The notes under the pieces are model-generated. The model worked only from the letters and a program-made list of their open reading frames with translations, did not search any database and was not told the DNA's origin. Both the position numbers and the translations under genes were made by a program. Shown piece after piece: positions 24,816 to 36,048 of a stretch of 64,000 nucleotides of DNA. The stretch lies in contig CM017572.1 of the NCBI GenBank assembly GCA_007844125.1, positions 46,335,502 to 46,399,501 of the forward strand, in the 5' to 3' direction. The stretch is from Sinonovacula constricta. Its lineage: Eukaryota; Mollusca; Bivalvia; Cardiida; Solecurtidae. Numbering within the stretch: position 1 is the stretch's first letter; each line of letters opens with the position of its first letter.

Positions 24816-25629
24816 TTTATACTTGTGAAAATTCTAGTCTCTATGTACTTTTGTCGCTGTTTTAATAGACTTGCAAGTTTACATCTTGGTCTTGTGTCAG
24901 TTTAATCGTCAATATATACTGAAGCATTCAGAAGATAATGTCATTTTTTATCGTTAATTTAAAACAAATTAAGGCATGTCAATGTTAACACAAAACAGCG
25001 AGTGCAATAGCGACATGCTACTTATTGTCAATATTTCCAAGAAACACTGGTTTTGTTTCCTAACAAATAGACCCACTTCAAATGATTTCTCTGAAGTTTA
25101 TCGACGGCAATAAGTTCCAATCGACACTGTACATATAGAGCTGTAGTACAAAACTCTTCTGTATTCAAGTTCCGACGAATTGGGAGGAAAACATTGTAAT
25201 TAGTGAAATACCATATAACATTAAACGGTTTGCCGGAAACGGTCTGTGAATACTAGCTTTGGAACACACATATATACATGTAATCGACTTACTCTGTGTG
25301 GTTGTATCGGTCGGGAACAGGAAAGTTAATTTTGTACATGAGTTATGTATACATGTTTATATACGTCACTAGAAAATCGCTTTTGATTCCTTCGCTCTTT
25401 TTGTTATACAAAATTGATTTTTATTAAGTGTTTCTTTACTTTTTAAATATTCGGGTAGTTCACTTTACTGTGTTGCATTATGTAAAGTTAGTATGAATCT
25501 GTGGATTGTAAAATGGTTAGGCTGAAAATATTGATCTCTGCAAGCATTGTCCTTTTAAAGCACTAAAATATCAAGGTCTTAATTTTAGTACATTTGTTTC
25601 GTGTGTGTAATTGTCTGTAGCCATGAAGA
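24816..25629. other. Non-coding AT-rich stretch
   Basis: No gene was recognised. Confidence 0.5.
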
Positions 25630-26500
25630 AGAAAAACGCCAGTCATTGGCGCCGTTATGAAATCACTTAAACGAACACATTTTAAAATAATTTAAATAAA
25701 ATGCATTGTTTTCTCATCGTTTTGCAATTCAAATTTGTTGAATGATGTTTTCAAATGTCAAATTAGAAATTATAACAAAGCCAGCTGTACGACGGAATGT
25801 TTGAATCATTTAGGACCATATTCCTGCCGCATTATGGTGCAGACATGTGCTTTGAATTTTCATGAAATATTTAAGTCTCCCAAAATACGCCGATATCTAG
25901 TCGTTTTAAGGAAACCAATCGTCACTGCGGTTTATGATTCATGTTATTATTTACATGTTTGCTCTTTTAGAAGTTCCATATAATAGTAAACAATGTTACA
26001 AAATGTGTTCATACCCTAAATGTTACACTCAATGGACCTACCGCTAAAATAATGCATATACATAATACATAAGAAAGACCCGACGCACACTATCTTATAA
26101 CTCTGCCCTAGGAAGGCGGAGTATACACTTACAACGCAGCAAATTTATGGGAAAAAAACGTTAGGAAGGCTTTTGCATTGTTCTTTTTTGTTCTATTTTT
26201 ATGCCGTGAGCTACTGATGCAGATGGATTTTTTCATTGTGAATTAAGAAATGTACATGTCGAAGCGTGTTTTAAAAGAATTCTAGAATTTCAAAGGCATT
26301 ATAAGCAATTGCCTTAGGATGCTTTTAGGAAATTATTAATTTTATAAACGTTTTCATTAGACTTGAAATCTATAAGATTGGCATTTCTCACTTTATTTGT
26401 TGCAATATTATTTCAACACAGTTCCCATTTATCAAAATAAAGGCAATAAATACGAAGTGCTTAATGTGATTCAATGCTTTATTGCAGCTTTCTTATTTTA
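25630..26500 (+). repeat. Segmental duplication unit 1, copy 1, anchors c and d
   Basis: Two blocks align with 39165-39360 and 39980-40080 in the same order and orientation. The first shares GGCGCCGTTATGAA, TTTTCTC, and AAATTAGAA.TT. The second shares ATCAAAATAAA.GCAATAAATACG. The 82-codon frame at 25735-25983 overlaps the first block but is not preserved in the second copy, so it is not called as a gene. Confidence 0.6.
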
Positions 26501-26651
26501 AGAAGTTCTAAATACAATTAATTTCAGTCAAGCGTATAAAATGGTTGATTGTAAAACCATATTGTGATTCAACGAGAAATAAGTAAATCATTTCATACAA
26601 GTACCTCTCATCAACATAGCAACATTTTGATAATAAAAGCTCTATTCATAA

Positions 26652-27707
26652 TGTCAAGGCTCGTCCCGGATCGAGGCAGCCGGTGAATCGTGGTAAATAT
26701 GGACGAACCGGTATATTTTTGTTCGAAATAATATTTGCAGTCACACATTAACTGTGAACTAACAATGCATTCCCGAGCGTCAAAACAGAACTCTACGGTC
26801 TATCACGATTACCCCGGTGGCGACACAATCGGTCCAGGTCACGCCCCGTTAGAGCCCCGATTGTCCAAAGTGGAGGCACGGTGTGTTCCGGATAACGCCG
26901 TTTCTTTTCCGATACATTTCGGTGTTACTAAGGCCTGCCAAGATTTAACAAGGCATGGCCATGGTTTATACGGTAGTACCAGGGTTTGTACCGGTAACGC
27001 TGCCGTATATACCGGACCATCAGGGCAACATCCCGTTTTGAAACTAAACATATCCTCGAAATTTATCTACCAGCCTCTACATTAGATCCCGGAACATGAC
27101 AGAGTCCATTCGAAGGGAATTCCTGAAGTATCTTGGATCTTCAAGCCGTAACTCTTCCATACAATTTGAGCAATGTCCAAATTCGATCTGTCGCTGGATC
27201 CATGGTTTGACCCACATCTGTCGTCTCAGTCGGCATTGATGTACAAGCTGCTGCTGACCTTTTATAATGACCCTTTGCAGGTATCTGCTTTATTCTTTTG
27301 CAACTGGAGTATCGTATGCCGAAGCTGTAGTCGATTTTGTCGCTAGTAACTTTGGTCAGTTCCATGGTCTGCAGAATGTTTTTTTGAAAGACTATTATAT
27401 ACATTCGTATACTTTCACGGTGAAGCCCCGGACCGCCACGATGGGCTCACGATGACTTGCCTTAAGCCGGTAGGGTGCACTGCGAACCGCCATGGATTAT
27501 TCCGGACCAAGTTTTGTCCAACGGTAGGCCCCAGTAGTTTTAAAACATCTTAAAATCAACTGGGAGCTTGCCGGGTTATCAAGGTTCGTCAGGTCTGGTT
27601 GCCGGTATCTCACCGTGCGGCAGTGTGTAGCCACGGTATAGCCACGGTGTCCTTAGATATCTCCCGGATTGTCGATCCTGGTCTGACCGGGTCGACGATC
27701 ATTGACA
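26652..27707. mobile_element. GC-rich 1.06-kb insertion, probable non-autonomous transposon
   Basis: This block is markedly richer in G+C and CpG than everything around it. Its ends form an imperfect inverted repeat: TGTCAAGGCTCGTCCCGG at the left and, read from the right end, TGTCAATGATCGTCGACCCGG. The corresponding place in the second copy of the surrounding duplication (about 40.1 kb) lacks it: the inter-copy offset falls from about 13.5 kb before it to about 12.3 kb after it, roughly the length of the block. Frames at 26735-27085 (plus) and 27141-27404 (minus) show no family resemblance. It could instead be a CpG-island-like host segment lost from the other copy. Confidence 0.55.
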
Positions 27708-28334
27708 GCGTTACTATTGCTTAAACTTTCAACAATATATGCCACAAATAAAATGTTCTTTTATGGAAATGTGTTTACAAATGTATATGAATGTAAATGT
27801 AATGAAGGCCTACCTCTAAATAAAGACCAATATATTAAGCATTTTAATCATTAAGCAGAATACAAGACTTTTAATTTAATACTCGTAATTTAACTTATGT
27901 GATTAACAATGTAAGATTAAAGTTGTTTTAGTAACATGGAAGTTTATATTCACTTACTATCGGCATGGGCCATCAATGTTACCTGCTGTTAAACAATGTC
28001 TTCATTTACGTCAGTAAACCTCGTAACTTTGCCCCGCAAACATTCTTCTCTAACCTCTCCTGTAAAAAAAACGGCCATATACGCTGTAAGTACATTATTT
28101 ATAGCTTTTACTTTATTTCTTTTTTGTACAACATATTGTGATTCTATTTATGCCTATGAGATAACATCCCATTATGGAAACTGCAGCATAACATACCATT
28201 ATATATGGACACTGCAGCATCGAATAAAAGGAAGCATTAACTGGCTCAATCGAAATACATAAAGTTAATAAAACAGTAACCTGTATGTAATGTCAATACT
28301 CAATTAATTGAGTCTTACCACTCATCGCACGTGT

Positions 28335-28430
28335 ATTAAAGTCTTAATTCATTTAAATAGTCTACCATTGGTTCTAATTAAACTGAGAAGGGGGCTGATA
28401 GAAATCGTTAATATCAATTATGCAGAGTTG
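28335..28430 (+). repeat. Segmental duplication unit 1, copy 1, anchor e
   Basis: It aligns with 40672-40760 in the same orientation through TTAAATAGTC, CATT.GT.CTAATTAAA and a GATAGAAA.CGT.ATAT-like end. It is non-coding. Confidence 0.55.
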
Positions 28431-29657
28431 ATGAAAACTAGCAATTTCCCAGGTTTTCTGTTCAGTTCCTCTGCACGTAGCTGTAAGTATCTTGAGCATT
28501 AATAACATGTTTGCTCAGCTGGTTTCATCAAATTTGAACTTGAAAATATTTACAAACTGTTGAACAACATAAAAGTAATTATCCCTCCCCTATATGGAAT
28601 AGCAATCCGTGCATATAACGCTTTATACAAACGTATACAATCCTTTTGTAATGCCGAAATGATGTCTCATTTCTAATATTAGCAATGATTTAATGTAGTT
28701 TAGTACAGCTGCATTGTACACTGTTTTGCTTTTGTATAGTGGCATTTTTAACATGATAAAAAGTCGCATTTGCATCTGATATAAAGTCAATGTCATTTCA
28801 AAACAGTCCTAAAAATCTTAAGGAATTAATTGAACGTTCTGGGTCAAAGAATACAATACTTAATATTCTTGTAAATATGTGAGGAAAATATACTGGTTTA
28901 ATTTGAAGTATAAGCGATCACATGAAAATGTGCAATACTCTTAAGACTGAATATGTTGTTTTAAAATGCTCGTGATATTCAATGCCAACGTAGCATTTTA
29001 CATTATTTTTTCAAACTATCTTAATGCTATTAGATTACACAATGTTAACGTTACAAATGTAATACTAAGAGGTCATGATTGACATGAGCATTTGGTTAAT
29101 GTATTAATAGCTTACTAGTTGAAGTTTATTTATTTTGTGCTTAATGATTGTTGTACATTATATCAAAAGCCAATCACGTGCTCTATTTTTATTTGGTCAA
29201 CTGTAAGAGTAATCAGAATAAAAAGAACTAAAATGTTTCCCGACACTGAGTAAAACATAAATAATGGTTCTATGCTCTAAATATGTAAAGAGCGGTGTAA
29301 TTTACTTTGGTATATCACGGAATTGTTTTATGCCCTGGTATAGATAGAATACATGATCCGTGGATATTTTCTTTAGCCATTTCTGCACGTTCAAGTGTAG
29401 ACCTAAATGTAAAAAGCAGGACTGTTGCATATGTCACTACACTGTATCTTACATACATGTATGTAATTGCTCGGCAGTATAGTGTTACATTAGACGTAAT
29501 TATACTACGACAGAACTAACAGAAATTTGATTTCTTTAAGATGAGGTCGGAAATATGTCCGCATGTGCAACAAGGTCGGTAATTTGTAAGCAGATTCAAA
29601 GTGACCTCTAACATATTTAGACTTAACTTCATTTTCATTACTTATAAGTAAAATTGG
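28431..29657. other. Non-coding AT-rich stretch
   Basis: No gene or recognisable repeat was seen. Confidence 0.55.
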
Positions 29658-30730
29658 CAGTAGTTCTGTGACCATTATGCTGTCTCCAGTAGTCCTGTGA
29701 CCAATATGCTGGTTCCAGTAGTCCTGTGACCAATATGCTGGTTCCAGTAGTTCTGTGACAAATATGCTGTCTCCAGTAGTCCAGTGACCAATATGCTGTC
29801 TCCAGTAGTCCTGTGACCAATATGCTGTCTCCAGTAGTTATGTGACCAATATGCTGTCTCCAGTAGTTATGTGACCAACATGCTGTCTCCAGTAGTCCAG
29901 TGACCAATATGCTGTCTCTAGTAGTCATGTGACCATTATGCTGTCTCCAGTAGTCCTGTGACCAATATGCTGGTTCCAGTAGTCCTGTGACCAATATGCT
30001 TCTCCAGTAGTTCTGTGACCAATATGCTGTCTCCAGTAGTCCTGTGACCAATATGCTGTCTCCAGTAGTTCTGTGACCAATATGCTTCTCCAGTAGTCCT
30101 GTGACCAATATGCTGTCTCCAGTAGTTATGTGACCAACATGCTGTCTCCAGTAGTCCTGTGACCAATATGCTGTCTCCAGTAGTTCTGTGACCAACATGC
30201 TGTCTGTAGTAAACCTGTGAGCATAATGCTGTCTCCAGTAGTCCTGTGACCAATATGCTGTCTCCAGTAGTCCTGTGACCAATATGCTGTCTGTAGTAAG
30301 CCTGTGAGCATTATGCTTCTCCAGTAGTTCTGTGACCAATATGCTGTCTCCAGTAGTCCTGTGACCATTATGTTGTCTCCAGTAGTCCTGTGATCATTAT
30401 GCTTCTCCAGTAGTCCTGTGACCATATGTTGTGTCCATTAGTCCAGTGACCATTATGTTGTCTCCAGAAGTCCTGTGACCATTATGCTGTCTCCAGTAGT
30501 CCTGTGACCATTATGCTGCCTCCAGTAGTCCTGTGACCATTATGCTGTCTCCAGTAGTCCTGTGACCATTATGCTGTCTCCAGTAGTCCTGTGACCATTA
30601 TGCTTCTCCAGTAGTTCTGTGACCAATATGCTGTCTCTAGTAGTCCTGTGACCATTATGCTGTCTCCAGTAGTCTTGTGACCAATATGCAATCTTCACTA
30701 GTTCTGTGACAAATATAATGTCTCTAGTAG
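29658..30730. repeat. 29-bp minisatellite (about 37 units)
   Basis: Unit CTGTCTCCAGTAGTCCTGTG followed by ACCAATATG. Variants include GGTTCCAG, a 28-bp form (CTTCTCCAG), GTCTGTAGTAAGCC and ACCATTATG. The minus strand lacks stops in all three frames, giving a 29-residue repeat of about 230 codons. This comes from the unit sequence and is not supported as a gene. Confidence 0.97.
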
Positions 30731-31639
30731 CCAGGCCTGTCCTTTATTTCCATCTGTGGCTCAGGTTAGACACTGACAGCGATTCAAGACATCCACATGG
30801 AGATAGAACGTCTTGTGAACTTTCGAATTGATATCAGATATAATAGGGAGAACTCTTGTAGATTAGAACATCAAGGGAATTTTATGCCAGTATGAATAGA
30901 GATTAGTGTAAATTAATGTGTGTAAATTATTGTTAATGTTGTCTTGTTTCCGTGTTAACATTGCTAGCTTATTGTTCTCATCACATAAATTGAATGTTAT
31001 AAACATTATCTCGCTTCCAATTTGCCTTGTGCAATTTGTGAAGAACACATATTGCAAGCCCACCACAGCAGCAAATAAAATATCAAATTATTGAAAAAGT
31101 GTGTTCTTTTAAAAACAATAAATGTTCAAACCTGCAATCTTCTTCTGCGTTTTCTACAGCATATAAACTAGTTTAAGTCTATGTTTACTATTTGTACAAG
31201 AAAGACCTCTAAATAATCCAACATTTTGAACTTAAACTTGATAAACATGCAAAACATACTTTTAAACAGATATCTGCAGCTTCTGTTCATATATTCCTCC
31301 ACTGTTAACAGTTTCATTTGGAAAAGAAAAAAATATTTGGAAAAGAAAAAAAATATTTGGAAAAGAAAAAAATATTTTCCACATCTAATCAGACAATAAT
31401 CAATGTCATTGCTGAATCTAAAATATACGTTAAAAATCATTTTGCATTATGATGACCAAAATATTTAAATGACGCCAAAAATATAACCTTTTGGCTTTTT
31501 TGTCTACATTGGCATTTGTTAAATGTTCTGAAAAAGACTTTTTGCCGAAAATGTTTATAAGACTTTAAAGTATATATGTATATTTTTTCGAACCATCACT
31601 TTTCCAAATTTCTGTTGTTCGTACTTCCTTTTTCGAAAA
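30731..31639. other. Non-coding stretch with a 21-bp triplet repeat
   Basis: At 31318-31376 there are three tandem copies of TTGGAAAAGAAAAAAATATT with small length changes. No gene was recognised. Confidence 0.7.
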
Positions 31640-31860
31640 AAATCCCACAGCGTAACAGATGTGACAAGGCCATGACTGGTTATACTAGCCTATTTATTAT
31701 TGCCTAGATATGATATACTAAGTGATTGATGAATTTATATTCTGAAAAATATACGTCCAATCCATCCAATCTTAAAATAAGAATTTTGACAGCTTTGCAG
31801 CGAGCTTATAAACGATATGCACACGCCTTCTTACCAACATAAACAGGGATAAAGTGTAAC
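31640..31860 (+). repeat. Segmental duplication unit 1, copy 2, anchor a
   Basis: This is the counterpart of 19441-19690, about 12.2 kb downstream in the same orientation. Confidence 0.6.
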
Positions 31861-32949
31861 CGTCCTTTAGTTTTTGAAAAGCATTGTTATACAGATCTAC
31901 GGTTTGGACATATTGTGATGGACAAAGTGAATCATATAGGAATAATGATAATAAAAGATTTTACAGTTTTATGAAACTGTTTTTTCTGTTTCCTCAGATT
32001 GTCAATGTCACAAGACAGATTAGTTGACATAAAAAGATTTTTTTTAATAATGCTTATTCCGCGTGCACATAAGGAATATATGTTTCCGATAGTGGGAACC
32101 TCGTTGTCTTTTATGACAAGTTTATATAAAAATATAGAAAGAAAAGATCGCATGATTTTAATTTTAATTTTAAATTTTAAAGATTAAGATATTATAACAG
32201 ATGTTTGGAAGAGATATTAAATCGAAAGGATCATTTGTACGTCAAACTTACTGTCGAAGGAGTATGAACACGGAGAAAGCTTCAGTTGTTATCATTAGCA
32301 ACAATGTTTAGATATTAAAAAATAACTGATTTTAGTTGTATCATGTGTAACGGATATTTTGTGAACTGAATAAATAAAATGTGCCGTGAAACAAACAGAA
32401 TGCTAACAAAACAAGAGAGCGTGGGAATTCATAGAAATGTAAACTATTAACTGAAATAAAAAAGGAAAATATGCGAGAAAGTAACCCCAAAAATGTGTTT
32501 CCTTCGCCCTGATGTAGAAAGTATTAGTGTATTTTGGGATTAAAGTAATATTTCTCTGAAATGAACGGAGGCGTTAACGATGAATTAAATTGCGCTTCCT
32601 CGTAGTTTTCCATGTATTTTTACACTGTCTCAACAAGCTACAATAAAACAATGCATATTAAATGTAATTAAGACATTGGAATTAAAATTTAATGAAGAAA
32701 TAATGGTAACCATAGTTATTAACACTTCGTCATTAGAATTTAGATGTTTATAGCGTCGAACATTATATGATCACCGATTCTTGATCAAATAAGTCACCAT
32801 TAGCTAACCGTTACATGCTTATTATTTAGTTTTTAGTTCACCCAGTTGCATGTTAACAAACCTGAAACATTTTGCAAGTGTGTTCCTATGCCTTGTAGAA
32901 GGAAACGTCCAATATTTAGCTGATAATGATAATGATTCAGCTTTGTTAT

Positions 32950-32971
32950 ATATTATTATTATTATTATTAC

Positions 32972-33035
<64 letters not shown>
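32950..33035. repeat. (ATT)n microsatellite
   Basis: About 28 TAT/ATT triplets with one CTA interruption. Both strands are open as poly-Ile, with no coding meaning. Confidence 0.98.
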
Positions 33036-33174
33036 GGTAACGAAATAAAGGTATGTCTTTTTATGAAGCTCAGCATAGAGACCTTTTTAACTGAGGTCAT
33101 GAACTAAAGTCGAAATATACTTCGAATCTAATAAAGTTTGTTTTGTTTTGGTTTTGTTACATTGCACAGACACA

Positions 33175-33360
33175 GTTATGGTCACATTGGCGATGTTCAT
33201 CTAAGTAGTAGAGGAGGGAGGTCCAGACTAGGTCTCTGTCGAACCACAACAAGTTTGCTGAAAAACTGAATAAAGTTGATAATGTAATAAATAATATTCA
33301 CTACGTTTGTAAAGTATGCCATATCAAAGAAAATGTCTTTATTCGTTGTCGGTAAGAAAG
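33175..33360 (+). pseudogene. Decayed copy of the exon-like segment at 21068-21262
   Basis: AATAAAGTNGANAATGNAAT and TGTTTGTAAAGT match the other copy base for base. The donor position is kept (TCG then GTAAGA at 33353). Upstream the match continues to an acceptor-like TTGCACAG near 33160. Relative to the other copy there is a one-base deletion after GAAAAT, and most differences fall at first and second codon positions. I infer relaxed selection; a real but different exon is possible. Confidence 0.45.
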
Positions 33361-33489
33361 GGGTAAAAGTAAAGTTAATTTAGGTCTGCTAGGCAGAAGT
33401 AGACCAGGTGAAGGCAAGTTGTGTACATGTATATAGGCTGACTGTTGTCAGATTGGTATCTACATTATTTTATGCGAAGTGTCTCAAGT

Positions 33490-33600
33490 AATGTGTTCTA
33501 ATGCGGCAACTGTTGGTTTTGCTGTTTTTGTTTAATTTATAATGTCATATTTGTTCTTACTTTTACATTTGGCTTGCATGTGAATCTTGGAATTTGTCAT
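33490..33600 (+). repeat. Dispersed repeat family A, fragment
   Basis: It matches the middle of copy 2: GCGGCAACTGTTGGTTTTGC, TTTGTTCTTACTTTTACATT and GGCTTGCATGTGAA. The outer parts are absent. Confidence 0.55.
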
Positions 33601-34896
33601 ATTTACTTAAAATATTTGCATAAAAAGAGAAGCGTATTGGTTCTTTTATAAAATGCAACATAATAATTGTTAATAACTGAGGTTGATTTTAAATTCAAAT
33701 ACGGATCATCAATACAAACTGTTTTGTTTTACCAATTTGTTTTATTTAGAAAACAAACTCTAAATCCGTCAATCCTGTACATGTCTCAGAAATGCCACTT
33801 TTGTCTCTAGATTTCATTGTTTTGTGTTTCAGCGATACACACACGGATAGGACAGCTTAGAGAATTATTATGAAATAAGTTTGAAGTTTCGAATTTGACT
33901 CACAAAGCTCACAGAGGCAAAGTTGTTTATAATCTTTCTTGTGACATATTATATAAGGTATAATCCAGTTTCATGTAAAAACAAACAACATCGCAAAAGA
34001 GATTCCATCAGCCATCGTCAAATGCACTACAGTTGTATGTATAGTGATAGATAGGTGACATACTGGTTACATAATGAACATAGTTTTACTATCTTAAGTT
34101 ATCTTCAACAATAACCCGGGGAAATATGCTCGTATATGCCGCTACATGCGATCATTTAACACACTGTTTGCACAATTTCTTTGCATATAGTTGGTTGAAT
34201 AGTTCTAAAAAACTTAAATCATTCCATCTCACAATAATTGCTGAGTCCCGGATGAAGTACTTGCTAGTTAATGATGCGGTTCCATTGATTCCATGATGGC
34301 ATGGACAAGGGCTTAACTGAGAGTGGTGGATGAAGTGGCTTATACCAAATGTCTGTGATAACACCGAGCTTTAGTGTTCTGTCATTTTTACACTAAACGT
34401 TACTGCTGTTGGTAAATATAATATTTAAGAAAAGATTTGAATCTAAGTTAAGTATTTGTTTTTGAGACAAAAGTTTGTTAATCCCAAATAAAGAACGAAC
34501 CTTCTTCAAGCTTAACATAGCTCTACAAATGACTGATCTTCGGTCACGGCCAGAATCCTGTCTCTTCTTTACAATAAACTGATTAAGTTTATTTATTGAA
34601 CGACACGGGCTTTTCCTTTTATTCTATAACTCGCAGACGACATAGAAAGATGGAAGTTATGTTCTGTGTAAAACAGCTAACACAATACTGAAGGGTTAAA
34701 CCCATCCTGTGCCGCAATTGATAAAAATGCATTTTATTGTGCTTTCTGGCTGTGGTCTTCAATCCGCTTGCCACATTTAAATTTTGTGGTCTGTCTAATA
34801 CCGAAATGAGAAATATTGTTTGTTTGTTTAATTACTTTAAATCAATATTAAAATGAGACACTGGGGAATTTGTTTCCGTTAGTGAACGCTACTTAG
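33601..34896. other. Non-coding stretch
   Basis: No accepted gene. A 70-codon minus-strand frame at 34152-34364 starts near an acceptor-like TTATCACAG but has no other support. Confidence 0.5.
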
Positions 34897-35500
34897 TCAG
34901 GCAACACCGCAGTCTAGAAACACCGCAGTCAGACAGGCCTGACAACACCGTAGTCAGACAGATCTAGCAACACCGCAGTCAGACAGGCCTGACAACACCG
35001 TAGTCAGAGAGATCTGGCAACACCGCAGTCAGAAAGGCCTGACAACACCGCAGTCAGACAGGCCTGACAACACCGTAGTCAGACAGGTCTGGCAACACCG
35101 TAGTCAGACAGGCCTGACAACACCGTAGTCAGACAGGTCTAGCAACACCGTAGTCAGACAGGCCTGACAACACCGTAGTCAGACAGGTCTGGCAACACCG
35201 CAGTCAGACAGGTCTGGCAACACCGTAGTCAGAACGGTCAGGCAACACCGCAGTCAGACAGATCTAGCAACACCGTAGTCAGAACAGTCTGGAAACACCG
35301 CAGTCAGACAGGTCTGGCAACACCGTAGTCAGACAGGTCTAGCAACACCGCAGTCAGAACGGTTTATCAACACCGAAGTCAGACCGATCTGGCAACACCG
35401 CAGTCAGACAGATCTGGCAACACCGCAGTCAGACACGTCTGGCAACAGCGCAGTCAGACAGGTCTGGCAACACCGCAGTCAGACAGGTCTGGCAACACCG
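34897..35500. repeat. 25-bp minisatellite (about 24 units)
   Basis: Unit CAACACCGCAGTCAGACAGG followed by TCTGG. The first part alternates two unit types (CGTAGT/ATCT and CGCAGT/GCCT), giving a 50-bp higher-order period; the later part is more uniform. The flanks share a short diverged direct match (TTGTTTCYGTTASTSAAC at 34869 and 35506). Confidence 0.97.
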
Positions 35501-35784
35501 AAAACTTGTTTCTGTTACTCAACAATACCGTTTTCACTTTGCACCTGAACCGGGTATGATCACCTTGAAATGCTACAAGGCGAAATACACCTAATTCATG
35601 CGTTCTGGCTTCGATACAGAGATCTGGAAATCGTTCGATATTTTTTCTTTCATTTGAAAAGCTAATAACTCCAAAGAGACTTAAAATTTCTATGATTTGG
35701 ATAAGAAGTCATAATATAATGTAAATTTTGTCACAAATCACGTGATTTAATTCGATACAGAAATAAAAGCCTATGACCCAGAGG

Positions 35785-36048
35785 TTATTGATTGTGAGGG
35801 GAGAAAATGGGAATGTTAGTGTAGTCGACTGACAGAAATGCAACATGTCTAGACTCAGTACATTGTATAATAATATAGATTATATCGCGGCTTTGTGTTG
35901 GGTTTTCGCCTCTGATAAACTGTAACACATCATTCGCCAACAAAACAGTGTTATGGAAGTCTTCAGTGAGCTCAGATGAATAACTACACATCAAGAAGTT
36001 TTTGCGTGGATTGTTCATGTTGTAACTTGGAAAGTTCTGTATTGTCAC
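35785..36048 (-). CDS. Possible terminal exon, unrecognised
   Basis: On the minus strand the segment starts exactly after an acceptor-like TTATCTTAG and is open for 87 codons to TAA. The product includes VTIQNFPSYNMNNPRK, SSELTEDFHNTVLLANDVLQ, FIRGENPTQSRD and a hydrophobic IIYIII stretch. Composition is reasonably protein-like. There is no AATAAA shortly downstream and no linked exon was found. No family was recognised; chance is a serious alternative. Confidence 0.2.
   Translation of the reverse strand: MTIQNFPSYNMNNPRKNFLMCSYSSELTEDFHNTVLLANDVLQFIRGENPTQSRDIIYIIIQCTESRHVAFLSVDYTNIPIFSPHNQ

Noticed and set aside
26735..27404. Open frames in the GC-rich block
   Set aside because: Higher G+C lowers stop frequency; overlapping frames on both strands and no family features.
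29638..30425. 233-codon minus-strand repeat frame
   Set aside because: A product of the 29-bp minisatellite; three overlapping frames are equally open.
34152..34364. 70-codon minus-strand frame next to an acceptor-like site
   Set aside because: No recognised motif, no donor or poly(A) signal, and length well within chance.
34897..35500. CRISPR-like appearance of regularly spaced repeats
   Set aside because: The whole period is conserved with no unique spacers, and the context is eukaryotic; this applies to all the tandem arrays here.
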